A stretch of DNA of 64,000 nt. It comes from JAKVBK01 sp022447275 (lineage in GTDB: Bacteria > Pseudomonadota > Alphaproteobacteria > Rhodobacterales > Rhodobacteraceae). Under the pieces are notes generated by a model. It saw only the letters and a list, made by a program, of their open reading frames with translations. It was not told the DNA's origin and did no database searches. The position numbers and the translations under genes were made by a program. Position 1 is the first letter of the stretch; each line of letters opens with the position of its first letter. This document shows positions 37,288 to 46,431 of the stretch, piece after piece. The DNA is taken from the NCBI GenBank assembly GCA_047125605.1, contig CP138932.1:3410001-3474000 (forward strand). The letters are read 5' to 3'.

Positions 37288-38124
37288 ATGTCGTTTCAGC
37301 CCGTCATACCGCTTTCCGGCTTCGTTGGCTGGTCGTTTCTCCAGCGAACGCTGCCGGTCCAAACCGAAACATTCCGCACCAATCCGGAGCTGACACGTGA
37401 TGTCACGCGCGCGCGCGAAGACTTCGGTTCCATTACATCAGCCGAGCAACTGGTCGGTGATCGCCAGTTGCTCAAGGTTGCCCTTGGAGCCTTTGGTCTT
37501 GAAAACGATCTCAACAATAAGGCCTTCATCCAGAAGATCCTTGAGGACGGTACAAAGTCTTCGGATGCGCTTTCAAATCGTCTCGCTGATAAGCGATACA
37601 AAGAGTTTGCTGAAGCCTTTGACTTTTCATCCCTGGGGATATCAAACCTGCAATTGCCAAGCTTTGTGGAAGAAATCGTGGAAGATTATCAGACACGCAG
37701 CTTCGAGATCGCGGTTGGCGAACAAAACAACGACATGCGTCTTGCCTTTTCTTTCGAACGTGAGCTTTCCAAGCTGGGCAATGATGACATGAGCGAAAAT
37801 GCCAAGTGGTTCACGATCATGGGGAATCCGCCTCTAAGAGAAGTCTTTGAGACGGCTTTAAATATGCCTGAAGGCTTTGGTTCTTTAGATCTTGATCAGC
37901 AGCTGGAAGAATTTAAAGATCGTCTGTCATCACGTATTGGCAGTGCCGACATAAGCACTTTCGCTGATCCCGAGCAGCGCGAAAGCATGGTGCAGCTCTA
38001 TCTATTGCAGTCCGAACTAGCCAGTGGCCCGACAGCGACCACACCTGGCTTTGCGGCCCTGACCCTCTTGTCTGGCAATACGAACGCAAGCAGCAGTCTT
38101 TTGCAGACGGCCTTACTGCGCTGA
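37288..38124 (+). CDS. DUF1217-family flagellar protein
   Basis: 278 aa, five bases after flbT and probably co-transcribed. It begins MSFQPVIPLSGFVGWSFLQR and contains LLKVALGAFGLENDLNNKAF and DKRYKEFAEAFDF, as in the DUF1217 family found in alphaproteobacterial flagellar clusters. No signal peptide or membrane segment. Its function is not established; some relatives occur as repeats fused in larger flagellar proteins. It converges on fliI. Confidence 0.8.
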   Translation: MSFQPVIPLSGFVGWSFLQRTLPVQTETFRTNPELTRDVTRAREDFGSITSAEQLVGDRQLLKVALGAFGLENDLNNKAFIQKILEDGTKSSDALSNRLADKRYKEFAEAFDFSSLGISNLQLPSFVEEIVEDYQTRSFEIAVGEQNNDMRLAFSFERELSKLGNDDMSENAKWFTIMGNPPLREVFETALNMPEGFGSLDLDQQLEEFKDRLSSRIGSADISTFADPEQRESMVQLYLLQSELASGPTATTPGFAALTLLSGNTNASSSLLQTALLR

Positions 38125-38154
38125 CCTTCTGCGCCAGTTTTCGATGCGCTCGTT

Positions 38155-39486
38155 TTAGCGAGACATCGAAGGGGGAGGAACACGCAGCACGCGCGCTAAC
38201 ATTTCAAATGCTTGTTCGGGTCCGTTCTCGGAAGCCGATCCCAAGAATCCATCCAAGGCGGGCCATACTTTTATCGCCGCATCAATTTCGGGATCAGAAC
38301 CCGCTGCATATAGCCCGGACTGGATCATCATTTCCGCTCTGTCGTAGGCACCCAGTCGCCGGCGGGCCAAGGTAATCAGGTCATTTTCGGCATCAGATGC
38401 CGCGTTGGGCAAACTGCGCGATACAGAACGTAGTAAGTCGATTGCGGGGAACCGCCCACGTTCAGCAATCGCGCGATCCAGAACGACATGCCCATCCAGA
38501 ACGCCTCTCAAAATGTCGGCGATCGGTTCTTCCATGTCTGAGCCTGCAACAAGCACTGTAAAAATCGCAGTGATATCTCCGTCTTGTCCTTGTGCTCCGG
38601 GACCGGAACGCTCTGCCAGCGACATGATCAAATGTGCAGTGGATGGGGGAAACCCGCGCAGGCTGGCAGGTTCGCCTGCAGCAAGGGCGATCTCTCTATG
38701 CGCCTCGGCAAAGCGCGTCACGCTGTCTGCCAAAAACAGCACTTGGCGATTATGGTCGCGGAAATATTCTGCAATGGTCATTGCCGTCCAAAGCGCGCGG
38801 CGCCGCAAGATTGGCGGCATATCAGATGTGGCAGCCACAACGACGGTCCGCGCCATTTTTTCGGGGCCGAGTGTTTCTTCGACAAATGCGCGCAGCTCCC
38901 GCCCGCGCTCTCCGATCAGTGCGACAACACAAACGTCACTTTCCACTTCGCCAGCAAGCTGGCCAAGTAAGGTGGATTTACCAACACCTGATCCTGAGAA
39001 CAGACCAACACGTTGGCCGCGTACGATGGGCAGAACCGTATCAAAAGCTGCCAGGCCCGAGGAAAGGCGTACGCCGAGCGGCCGTCGTGTAGCGGCTTCA
39101 GGCGGGCGCGCGCGGAGTTCCCGCCCGACATTCCCCTGTCTAAGGGGTTTGCCATCGAGCGCTTTGCCAGACGCATCAATAATTCGACCGATCCAACTTT
39201 TGTCAGGATAAATCATCATAGGGCCCGCCAACTGGACGCTATCATCAAGCCGTAAACCGGAAAAATCACCTTCAGCCACGGCCGTTATAGCGTCCCCTGC
39301 GATATCGATAACCTCGCCGTGGCAACCGATTGATGGCAATTTTATCTGATCTCCAAGCGCTGCCGTGCCCGTTAGGCCCGCAACTTTCAAACTTGAGCCG
39401 CCTGCTGAAATCACGCGGCCAATCGCTCTGCTCTTAGGTGTAGCTTTTAGCCGATTGCAAAGTTCTTCGAGTGCGTTCTGCATCAT
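38155..39486 (-). CDS. fliI: Flagellum-specific ATPase FliI
   Basis: 443 aa. The hexameric ATPase of the flagellar type III export apparatus. Walker A GLFSGSGVGKST at 161-172, the F1-like ALIGERGRELRAFVEETLG, and Walker B VLFLADSVTRFAEAHREIAL are intact. Start at 39486 follows AAGGA at good spacing. It is separated from the other export genes and divergent from flgB across 99 bases. Confidence 0.96.
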   Translation of the reverse strand: MMQNALEELCNRLKATPKSRAIGRVISAGGSSLKVAGLTGTAALGDQIKLPSIGCHGEVIDIAGDAITAVAEGDFSGLRLDDSVQLAGPMMIYPDKSWIGRIIDASGKALDGKPLRQGNVGRELRARPPEAATRRPLGVRLSSGLAAFDTVLPIVRGQRVGLFSGSGVGKSTLLGQLAGEVESDVCVVALIGERGRELRAFVEETLGPEKMARTVVVAATSDMPPILRRRALWTAMTIAEYFRDHNRQVLFLADSVTRFAEAHREIALAAGEPASLRGFPPSTAHLIMSLAERSGPGAQGQDGDITAIFTVLVAGSDMEEPIADILRGVLDGHVVLDRAIAERGRFPAIDLLRSVSRSLPNAASDAENDLITLARRRLGAYDRAEMMIQSGLYAAGSDPEIDAAIKVWPALDGFLGSASENGPEQAFEMLARVLRVPPPSMSR

Positions 39487-39529
39487 AGCCGTCCTTTTGT
39501 GGCCCTTACGGTTTCTAAAGGAATCGCAG

Positions 39530-39544
39530 TTAAGCCTTGGTTGA
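39530..39544. promoter_or_regulatory. Candidate CtrA-type box between fliI and flgB
   Basis: TTAAGCCTTGGTTGA fits TTAA-N7-TTAA with one mismatch. It lies midway between the divergent fliI and flgB genes and could control both. Confidence 0.5.
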
Positions 39545-39585
39545 GGCCAATCGAAGTGTTGGCTCTAAACGGCGGAGAAACCCCG

Positions 39586-39972
39586 ATGTTCGACAAGTTC
39601 GAAATTCTGCAATTGTCAGGTGACATGGCGCGCCACGCGTCAGCCCGCCAGACTCTGGTTGCCAGAAATATCGCCAATGCCAATACCCCCGGATATGAAC
39701 CGATGGATATCGGATCTTTTCAGCCGCAAAAGCGGCGGTTGGACTTTGCGTCCAGCTTGCGCACAACGCGCGCCGGGCACATCGGGGCTTCTGGAACGCA
39801 AAACTTCGTTGCGCAGGAAATCAAAACGTCTTCCGCAAAGCCCAACGGGAATGCTGTCTCACTGGAGGCAGAGATGGTGAAGGGCGCCAGCATTCGCCAA
39901 GACCACCAAATGGCCCTTTCTGTTTATAGCAAAGCAATCGAGATCCTGCGCTTGAGCGCGGGGCGTCGCTAA
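39586..39972 (+). CDS. flgB: Flagellar proximal rod protein FlgB
   Basis: 128 aa. ATG at 39586 with GGAGAAA upstream. The N-terminal ARHASARQTLVARNIANANT followed by PGYEP is the rod-protein motif (ANTPGY). Proximal rod subunit in the periplasm. First of a nine-gene operon ending at 44190. Confidence 0.94.
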   Translation: MFDKFEILQLSGDMARHASARQTLVARNIANANTPGYEPMDIGSFQPQKRRLDFASSLRTTRAGHIGASGTQNFVAQEIKTSSAKPNGNAVSLEAEMVKGASIRQDHQMALSVYSKAIEILRLSAGRR

Positions 39973-39986
39973 CGTGAGGTGCTGCG

Positions 39987-40379
39987 ATGAGTGACCTGTT
40001 TCAATCCCTCTCAGTATCAGCAAGCGGCATGCAAGCCCAATCGACCCGCTTGCGTCATGTGTCTGAGAATATCGCCAATGCCGATACGCCAGGATACCGG
40101 CGGAAGCTTGTGCCATTCCAACAAGTCTTGGCGCAAGGGGATGCAAAAGGCCTGGTAAAGGCAGGAAATGTGCAACTGGACCAGACTGAGCTTCCGAATG
40201 TTTATGACCCGTCACACCCCATGGCCAACGAAAACGGCAATTATCAGGGCTCCAATGTCGATCTTTTGATCGAGTTGTCCGATGCGCGGCAAGCGCAGCG
40301 AAGCTACAGCGCCAACCTCTCAATGTTTGATCAGGCCCGTCAGATGACATCCAGTCTTCTTGAGCTGTTGCGCCGTTAA
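39987..40379 (+). CDS. flgC: Flagellar proximal rod protein FlgC
   Basis: 130 aa. SVSASGMQAQSTRLRHVSEN then IANADTPGYRRK is the rod/hook N-terminal signature; the C-terminal SDARQAQRSYSANLSMFDQA is typical of FlgC. Works with FlgB in the proximal rod. Confidence 0.95.
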   Translation: MSDLFQSLSVSASGMQAQSTRLRHVSENIANADTPGYRRKLVPFQQVLAQGDAKGLVKAGNVQLDQTELPNVYDPSHPMANENGNYQGSNVDLLIELSDARQAQRSYSANLSMFDQARQMTSSLLELLRR

Positions 40380-40406
40380 ACCGTCTGACCTGAAAGGATT
40401 TCCAGA

Positions 40407-40694
40407 ATGGAACCACGCATCTCACAAGTGGCGCAGCTCTACCAGAACGCCACGCCTGCCAGCCCCAAATTGGAACAGGGAAGCTCTGACGCAAGCTTTG
40501 CTCAAGCCGTCAATGATTTCGCATCCACCATGCGCGCCAATGAAGCGACCGCGACAGACGCGATGCTTGGCAAAGCTGATCCTCAGGCCTTGGTAGAGGC
40601 GCTGACGCAAACCCAAGTGGCCGTCGAAACAGCGGTGAATATCCGCGATAAAATTGTCGAAGCATATCAAGAAATCCTGAGGATGCCGGTCTGA
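40407..40694 (+). CDS. fliE: Flagellar hook-basal body protein FliE
   Basis: 95 aa. Junction between the MS ring and rod and an early export substrate. FAQAVNDFASTMRANEATAT and VETAVNIRDKIVEAYQEILR with the ending MPV are diagnostic. Confidence 0.94.
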   Translation: MEPRISQVAQLYQNATPASPKLEQGSSDASFAQAVNDFASTMRANEATATDAMLGKADPQALVEALTQTQVAVETAVNIRDKIVEAYQEILRMPV

Positions 40695-40697
40695 TCC

Positions 40698-40964
40698 ATG
40701 GACGCTCCACTTTTTTACGACACGCTCCGCGAAGGGCTCTGGGTGGCGGTGATCATCTCGATCCCAATGCTAGCGGTGGCCCTGATAACCGGTTTGCTGA
40801 TTGGCCTCTTCCAAGCGTTGACGTCAGTGCAAGAAATGACGCTGACCTTTGTTCCAAAGCTTGGGGCGATGCTCGCGGCATTCTGGATTTCGATGGGGTT
40901 TATGACCGAAACACTCACGGGCTTCTTCCGTGATCGGTTAGTCCCCTTGATCGTGGGAGGATAA
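40698..40964 (+). CDS. fliQ: Flagellar export gate protein FliQ
   Basis: 88 aa with two membrane helices (AVIISIPMLAVALITGLLIG and MLAAFWISMGFM). The motif ALTSVQEMTLTFVPKLGAM is typical. Component of the export gate with FliP and FliR; it is placed among rod genes rather than with its partners. Confidence 0.95.
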   Translation: MDAPLFYDTLREGLWVAVIISIPMLAVALITGLLIGLFQALTSVQEMTLTFVPKLGAMLAAFWISMGFMTETLTGFFRDRLVPLIVGG

Positions 40965-40968
40965 GCCA

Positions 40969-41685
40969 ATGAGCAACGGATATATTGTTCTGTCGCGCCA
41001 GTCTGGCCTTTTCTCGGAACTTCAGAGTGTTGCCAACAATATCGCGAACATGTCCACCACCGGCTATCGCCGCGAAGGGGTGATTTTTTCAGAGGTCATT
41101 CAGTCTGGCAGGACCAAAAGTGAAAGCGTTTCAATGGGGGCGGCCCGTGTGCGCCATACCGACGAGGTGCAGGGTCCTCTCAAGCAAACTGGTGGCACCT
41201 TCGATTTCGCGATCAACGGCGATGGCTATTTCCTCATTGAAACCGATCAGGGTGAGCGTCTGACCAGAGCCGGCGTCTTCTCCACCAACGGCGATGGTGA
41301 GTTGGTAACACCCGATGGGTTTCGTCTTCTGGATGCAGGTGGGGCACCTGTTTTTGTTCCCGCAGCGGCCGGAAGCGTTGCGATTTCTAGTGATGGCACG
41401 CTCAGTGCAGATGGCCAGCCCTTGTCACAAATTGGTTTATGGGAGCCGGTTGATCAGACAGATCTGCGGCGACAGCAAGGGGTGCTTTTTGAGGCCCCAG
41501 GTGGCGTGCAGCCAGCCTTGACCGGGGCAACTCTTCTACAAGGTTTTGTCGAAGGCTCGAACGTTGATCCTTTGATCGAAGTTGCACGCATGATCGAGGT
41601 GCAGCGTGCCTATGAGATTGGCCAATCCTTCCGCGACAAGGAAGGGGAACGCACAAAATCCATGATTGAAACCCTAGGCAAGTAA
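40969..41685 (+). CDS. flgF: Flagellar rod protein FlgF
   Basis: 238 aa. SRQSGLFSELQSVANNIANM plus STTGYRREGV at the start, FAINGDGYFLIETDQGERLT in the core, and IEVARMIEVQRAYEIGQSFR at the end mark it as FlgF, the distal-proximal rod link. Confidence 0.94.
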   Translation: MSNGYIVLSRQSGLFSELQSVANNIANMSTTGYRREGVIFSEVIQSGRTKSESVSMGAARVRHTDEVQGPLKQTGGTFDFAINGDGYFLIETDQGERLTRAGVFSTNGDGELVTPDGFRLLDAGGAPVFVPAAAGSVAISSDGTLSADGQPLSQIGLWEPVDQTDLRRQQGVLFEAPGGVQPALTGATLLQGFVEGSNVDPLIEVARMIEVQRAYEIGQSFRDKEGERTKSMIETLGK

Positions 41686-41698
41686 AAGGAACAAAACC

Positions 41699-42484
41699 AT
41701 GCAGGCACTCAAAACTGCTGCCACGGGTATGCAAGCGCAGCAAATGCGCGTTGACGTCATCTCGAACAACCTCGCTAACATGTCGACGACAGGTTACAAC
41801 ACGCGCCGCGCCGAGTTTGCTGACCTCCACTACCGGCAGATTGCTCAACCCGGTACAGTGACAGCTTCCAATGGCGCGGTATTGCCCACCGGTGTCCAGC
41901 TTGGACTTGGTGTACGCACCGCGGCCGTCACTGTTGAATTGCAGCAGGGTGGGCTGTCCTCCACTGGGGGGGATCTCGACATGGCAATTGAGGGGGCTGG
42001 TTACTTTGAGGTCACGCTTCCCTCCGGCGAGCCTGGCTACACACGTGATGGTGCATTCAAGCGCTCGGCAGATGGATTAATTGTTACATCTGAAGGTCTC
42101 GAATTAGCCCCTGGTATTACAATTCCAAACGACGCCCGATCCATCTCGATCAATGCGGATGGGGAGGTCTGGGCCTATTTTGTTGATCAAGTAGAGCCAC
42201 AGCAACTCGGACAAATAAGCCTCGTAAACTTCACAAATCCAAAAGGGCTGGAGGCAACGGGCGGCAACTTGTTCGTTGAAACAAATGCTTCTGGGCCACC
42301 AATCGTAGGGGCTCCGGGTGTAGATGGCCTTGGAACGGTCCGCCAAGGATATCTCGAGGATAGTTCTGTTGAGGCCGTGCGCGAGATTACCGAACTGATT
42401 GAAGCCCAGCGTGGCTATGAACTTAATGCAAAAGTGATCACTGCTGCCGACCAGATGCTCGGCGCTATGGCTCAGGTGCGCTGA
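41699..42484 (+). CDS. flgG: Flagellar distal rod protein FlgG
   Basis: 261 aa, standard. MQALKTAATGMQAQQMRVDV then ISNNLANMSTTGY, the core DMAIEGAGYFEVTLPSGEPG, and the C-terminal ELIEAQRGYELNAKVITAAD. Its stop overlaps the flgA start. Confidence 0.97.
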   Translation: MQALKTAATGMQAQQMRVDVISNNLANMSTTGYNTRRAEFADLHYRQIAQPGTVTASNGAVLPTGVQLGLGVRTAAVTVELQQGGLSSTGGDLDMAIEGAGYFEVTLPSGEPGYTRDGAFKRSADGLIVTSEGLELAPGITIPNDARSISINADGEVWAYFVDQVEPQQLGQISLVNFTNPKGLEATGGNLFVETNASGPPIVGAPGVDGLGTVRQGYLEDSSVEAVREITELIEAQRGYELNAKVITAADQMLGAMAQVR

Positions 42485-42912
42485 TGAAAATTCTGGTGCT
42501 GGCACTCTGTCTAGTGGGAATATCTGCCTCCGCGCAGACCCTTGTGGCAACGCGCACCGTGCGCGCAAATACAGTGCTTGCGCCAGCAGATCTGACAATC
42601 GTTTCTAAGCAAACCTCCGGTGCGTTAAGCACACTCAAGGCGGCTATCGGTCGGGAGACGCGGGTGGTCCTATATGCGGGGCGCCCAATCAAACCCGCAC
42701 AGTTAGGGGCTCCGGCACTCGTCAATCGTAACGATGTAGTGACATTGGTCTTTCGCACTGGAGGCCTCGCGATCGTGACAGAAGGCAGAGCCCTAGGCCG
42801 GGGTGGCTTGGATGACTCAATCCAAGTCATGAACCTTGCCTCCCGCAGCATTGTGGAAGGCCAGATTACCGCTACGGCAACGGTCAGCGTGCGCTCCAAA
42901 ACAGGGAATTAA
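42484..42912 (+). CDS. flgA: P-ring assembly chaperone FlgA
   Basis: 142 aa with a signal peptide ending ASAQT. The SAF-domain features VRANTVLAPADLTIVSKQTS, IGRETRVVLYAGRPI and VTATVSVR-like ending are those of FlgA, a periplasmic chaperone for P-ring protein FlgI. flgI itself is not in the window. Shorter than enterobacterial FlgA because only the C-terminal SAF region is kept, usual in this group. Confidence 0.9.
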   Translation: MKILVLALCLVGISASAQTLVATRTVRANTVLAPADLTIVSKQTSGALSTLKAAIGRETRVVLYAGRPIKPAQLGAPALVNRNDVVTLVFRTGGLAIVTEGRALGRGGLDDSIQVMNLASRSIVEGQITATATVSVRSKTGN

Positions 42913-42914
42913 TT

Positions 42915-43643
42915 ATGAAAACTATTTTAGCTGCCTCTATTGCTGTTTTTGCCTTGTCTGGATGCGCGCGCATGGAAAGTGTCGGTAAACGGCCAGACTT
43001 TTCACCGATTGCGGGCAACCAAGAGCACAGTGCAATGGCCTATGTTGGTTTGCCCGACCAGATCGTGCGACGCGAACCAGGCGATGCAGCCTCCCTTTGG
43101 TCTGGCGACAGCCGCTCCTTGTTGGGTGATCGGCGCGCATCCGGGCGAGGCGATATCATGACGATTGTCATCGAGATTGACGACAAGGCGGAAATTTCAA
43201 ACCGCACGGCGCGGGCGCGTAGCGGCTCTGAAAGTCTTGCTGTGCCTGGCTTTTTTGGGATCCCACAGCGCATAGACGAGAACCTGCCCACTGGATCCAG
43301 TATGGCGAACGCAGTGAGCACAACATCTAAGAGCGGGAGCAGCGGGGATGGCTCCGTGAGCCGCAATGAAAAGTTAACTTTGCGTGTGGCTGCGACAGTT
43401 GTTGAAAAACTGCCAAACGGGGTGTTGCGGATTGAGGGTAGTCAGGAAGTGCGTGTGAACTTTGAGATCAGGGAGTTGCTGGTGTCTGGCTATGTCAGAC
43501 CTGCCGACATTTCTCGTAAGAACGAGATTACCTACGACAAGATCGCTTCAGCCCGCATAAGCTATGGCGGTCGTGGCCAGATCACGGATGTCCAACAGCC
43601 GCGCTATGGTCAGCAGATTGCTGACATCATCCTTCCGTTCTGA
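42915..43643 (+). CDS. flgH: Flagellar L-ring lipoprotein FlgH
   Basis: 242 aa. Lipobox LSGC with Cys18 shows an outer-membrane lipoprotein. SLWSGDSRSLLGDRRASGRG with DIMTIVIEIDDKAEISN, and the C-terminal KNEITYDKIASARISYGGRG are FlgH signatures. Forms the outer-membrane bushing of the rod. Confidence 0.96.
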   Translation: MKTILAASIAVFALSGCARMESVGKRPDFSPIAGNQEHSAMAYVGLPDQIVRREPGDAASLWSGDSRSLLGDRRASGRGDIMTIVIEIDDKAEISNRTARARSGSESLAVPGFFGIPQRIDENLPTGSSMANAVSTTSKSGSSGDGSVSRNEKLTLRVAATVVEKLPNGVLRIEGSQEVRVNFEIRELLVSGYVRPADISRKNEITYDKIASARISYGGRGQITDVQQPRYGQQIADIILPF

Positions 43644-43653
43644 GGCTGAAAAG

Positions 43654-44190
43654 ATGAAAAAAATCCTTCCAGTCTTGGTGGCGCTTATAGGTCTGGGCGG
43701 CGGAATTGCAGCGGGTGCAATGCTTGCGCCCAAGGCCCCAGAAGAAGGAGCACTGCCTCCATGCGGGCCGGGCCATAACAGTGCTTCATTGGATAGCAAA
43801 GATGCCGGCCCGGCGCCTATCCCTGTTGAGGCAGCGGAAAAATCTGGCGAAGAGCAGCTCAGTACGGAGAATGACTACGTTAAGCTCAACAATCAGTTCA
43901 TCGTGCCGGTGGTAAAAGACGGACGGGTTGCTTCTCTGGTTGTCATGTCGCTTTCGGTTGAAGTTGAACTTGGCGAACGCGAGCGCGTTTTTTCCCGCGA
44001 GCCAAAACTTCGGGACGGGTTTTTGCAGGTGCTGTTTGATCATGCCAATTCTGGCGGGTTTGACGACAACTTCACATCCAGTTTGAACATGGCTGCGTTA
44101 CGCAGTGGCTTGCTCGCTTCATCTTATCAGGTGCTTGGTCCAATCGTGAAAGATGTTCTAATACAGGACATCGCTCGGCAGGACGTCTAG
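43654..44190 (+). CDS. FliL-like flagellar protein
   Basis: 178 aa. One N-terminal membrane helix (ILPVLVALIGLGGGIAAGAM), a short linker, then a periplasmic domain with NQFIVPVVKDGRVASLVVMS and a C-terminal VLGPIVKDVLIQDIARQDV resembling FliL/SPFH-like folds. It ends the flgB operon. A more canonical FliL is encoded at 52888-53475, so this is the second FliL-type protein; its role is not established. Confidence 0.7.
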   Translation: MKKILPVLVALIGLGGGIAAGAMLAPKAPEEGALPPCGPGHNSASLDSKDAGPAPIPVEAAEKSGEEQLSTENDYVKLNNQFIVPVVKDGRVASLVVMSLSVEVELGERERVFSREPKLRDGFLQVLFDHANSGGFDDNFTSSLNMAALRSGLLASSYQVLGPIVKDVLIQDIARQDV

Positions 44191-44217
44191 AAATATCCGT
44201 GTATCAGAGCTTGCAGC

Positions 44218-44571
44218 CTATTTTTTGGCCAGCAGTTTTTGAGCAACCTGATCTCTGCCGAATGCTCTCTTTGCAGCCTCCCGTTCCTGCATAGCTGCCG
44301 CTCTGGCGGAGGCCATCGCCATGTTCAGCCCTGCTCTTTGCCGGTTTGCCCAAGTCAACCAAACGGCATGGCTTGTAATCTGAGCTGGGGTGCGCCCATT
44401 CTCCAGAGAAAGGGTTTGAAGAACGGTTTCCCTTGCCGCATCAAGTTTGTTGATTTCATGCTGAAGCCTGGCTTCTGCTTCTGCTTTCTTTTGCAACTTG
44501 GCTTGCCGGACTTGAAAGGCTGCCCGGGTGAGTTCGGCCAGCCGAGCCATGTCGTTCTGTCTTTTTGCCAT
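44218..44571 (-). CDS. Small basic coiled-coil protein, FliJ-like
   Basis: 117 aa, almost entirely helical and basic (AELTRAAFQVRQAKLQKKAE, AEARLQHEINKLDAARETVL). It begins within the flhB stop codon (TGATG), so it is translated with flhB. Length, charge and location beside export genes fit FliJ, the coiled-coil stalk of the FliI ATPase, but no diagnostic motif is visible. Confidence 0.6.
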   Translation of the reverse strand: MAKRQNDMARLAELTRAAFQVRQAKLQKKAEAEARLQHEINKLDAARETVLQTLSLENGRTPAQITSHAVWLTWANRQRAGLNMAMASARAAAMQEREAAKRAFGRDQVAQKLLAKK

Positions 44572-45653
44572 CAGAAACCTCGTGCTTTGGCCCGTTTTCG
44601 CATGTCATCGGCAAAGCGGATGGCAGCTGCGACGGATTGGTAGTGCCCCTCAGAGATTTCCTGCCCAAGCTCGACAGATGCATGGAGTGCTCTGGCAGTC
44701 GGTGGATCGGAATGGATTGGAATCCCTTCCTTAAGGGCGATCTCGCGGATCCTCGCTGCGATTTCGTCCACGCCCTTTGCCACGCAAACCGGTGCTCCTG
44801 GCATGAGCGGATCCCATTTTAACGCAACTGCGTAATGCGTTGGGTTGACGATCACAACGGCGGCAGACGGGACTTCTTGCAGCATCTGATTGGTGGCTAT
44901 CGCCTGTGCACGCTGTCTGCGCTGCTGTTTGATATGTGGATCGCCTTCGGACTCCTTGGCTTCGTCTTTCATGTCTTTGTAAGACATGCGGTTGCGGCGC
45001 AGCAGCTCAAAGTGTTGCCAAACAAAATCAATTGCTCCGATGACTGCTGCAAGAATGAGGGCGATAAGCAGAAAGTTTGTCGCCAGTTTGAGGCCTAGGG
45101 TGATCACTTGGCCCGTTTGAAGCAATGTGGACATGGCAACGTTCTGAACCTCGCGCATGGCAAAAATGCCAAGCACGATTGTGATGACTGTAAGCTTCGT
45201 GAAAGATTTTGCGAATTCGAACAGTCCAGTGCGGCCAAATTTGTTTTTTGCGTTCTCGAGAAGAGAAATCCGAGATAATTTTGGCTTCAGCTTGTCGGGC
45301 GCAAATACAAGGGCGCGTTGAGCGAATAGAGAGCCGAGTATGGCCAGCGCGGGGATGGCGAAAAGTGGAAGAACAGCCAGTGTGATTGCCCTTAGGGCGT
45401 CACCCAGTCTGGGGGCAAGGTCGCCCGATGTTTCAAGTAGCAGATCGGGCTGCCCAATCATGCTCCCACCGATCTGAAGTATTCCAAGCGCGACGCCGGA
45501 ACCTGCCATCGCGAAGGCGAGCATCAAGCCACTATAAGCGACAGCGGTGTTAACTTCCTGCGACTTGGCAATGTCGCCTTTCTTGCGCGCATCTTCTAGC
45601 TTCTTAGTGGTGGGATCGAGTTGCTTATCTTCGTCCTGATCCGGCCCTGCCAT
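44571..45653 (-). CDS. flhB: Flagellar export switch protein FlhB
   Basis: 360 aa. Four membrane helices in the first 215 residues and a cytoplasmic domain with the autocleavage site NPTH at 270-273 (VVIVNPTHYAVALKWD). Cleavage there changes export from rod/hook to filament substrates, triggered by FliK. It follows fliR directly. Confidence 0.97.
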   Translation of the reverse strand: MAGPDQDEDKQLDPTTKKLEDARKKGDIAKSQEVNTAVAYSGLMLAFAMAGSGVALGILQIGGSMIGQPDLLLETSGDLAPRLGDALRAITLAVLPLFAIPALAILGSLFAQRALVFAPDKLKPKLSRISLLENAKNKFGRTGLFEFAKSFTKLTVITIVLGIFAMREVQNVAMSTLLQTGQVITLGLKLATNFLLIALILAAVIGAIDFVWQHFELLRRNRMSYKDMKDEAKESEGDPHIKQQRRQRAQAIATNQMLQEVPSAAVVIVNPTHYAVALKWDPLMPGAPVCVAKGVDEIAARIREIALKEGIPIHSDPPTARALHASVELGQEISEGHYQSVAAAIRFADDMRKRAKARGF

Positions 45654-46421
45654 TTACTGCGCTCCAAACGGGTTTGCCATCACGCCGTTCAGCGTATCCA
45701 GCCAGATCTGCAGGGTGAGAGGGGCGGTCAATGCCAGGAGTGCAAGACCGGCGCCGGTAATCGCAGGGGCGCCGACCAGTGCGACCATTAGCTGGGGCAT
45801 TGCTTTGTTAATGACGCCGAGTGCAAGGTTGTAGAGAAAGGCAGTGATCACGAAGGGTGCTGCAAGCGTGAATCCCAGAGAAAAGCACTTGGCGATCCGG
45901 CTGACACCCCATTCTGCCAACAGGGCAGGGGTCGGGGCTTGGCCTGGGGGAAAAAGCTCATAGGTTTCCACGAGCGCCGCCACGATCTGCACGTGTAAAC
46001 CGGTAAGTGTTGCGAGTGCCAAGCCACCAAACAGAAGAACATGACCGATCGCGGGCAGGGGCTCGATGGATGCATTTCCAAAGACTTGTGCCAGTGATGT
46101 GGATTGGGCCGCAACAGAGCCCGCAACCTGAAGAGCAATAATCATGAGGCGTAGCGCCATACCAAAGGCAAGGCCGGTAACCGTCTCAGCGATCACCAAC
46201 TGCAGACCACCCACTGAGACATTTGCAAATGTTGGTGCCACGGCAGGAGCGACAAGCACAGTTAAGGCGAGCGCCAAGACAAGACGCACTCTTCCGGGGA
46301 TCATGCGCTCGCCAAACGCCGGCAAGACAGACATAGCAGCACCAACCCTCAAAAAGACGATGCCGCCGGTCAGCAATGCAGCCTGTGCTAGGCCGAGCAA
46401 CTGAGCCAACTCATTCAGCAC
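45654..46421 (-). CDS. fliR: Flagellar export gate protein FliR
   Basis: 255 aa from a GTG at 46421, chosen because it starts the first helix region (LNELAQLLGLAQAALLTGGI) just behind the flhA stop; the open frame extends into flhA without family resemblance. FLRVGAAMSVLPAFGERMIP and the repeated helices match FliR. No strong ribosome-binding site, so translation is probably coupled to flhA. Confidence 0.92.
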   Translation of the reverse strand: MLNELAQLLGLAQAALLTGGIVFLRVGAAMSVLPAFGERMIPGRVRLVLALALTVLVAPAVAPTFANVSVGGLQLVIAETVTGLAFGMALRLMIIALQVAGSVAAQSTSLAQVFGNASIEPLPAIGHVLLFGGLALATLTGLHVQIVAALVETYELFPPGQAPTPALLAEWGVSRIAKCFSLGFTLAAPFVITAFLYNLALGVINKAMPQLMVALVGAPAITGAGLALLALTAPLTLQIWLDTLNGVMANPFGAQ

Positions 46422-46431
46422 GTCGGCACCA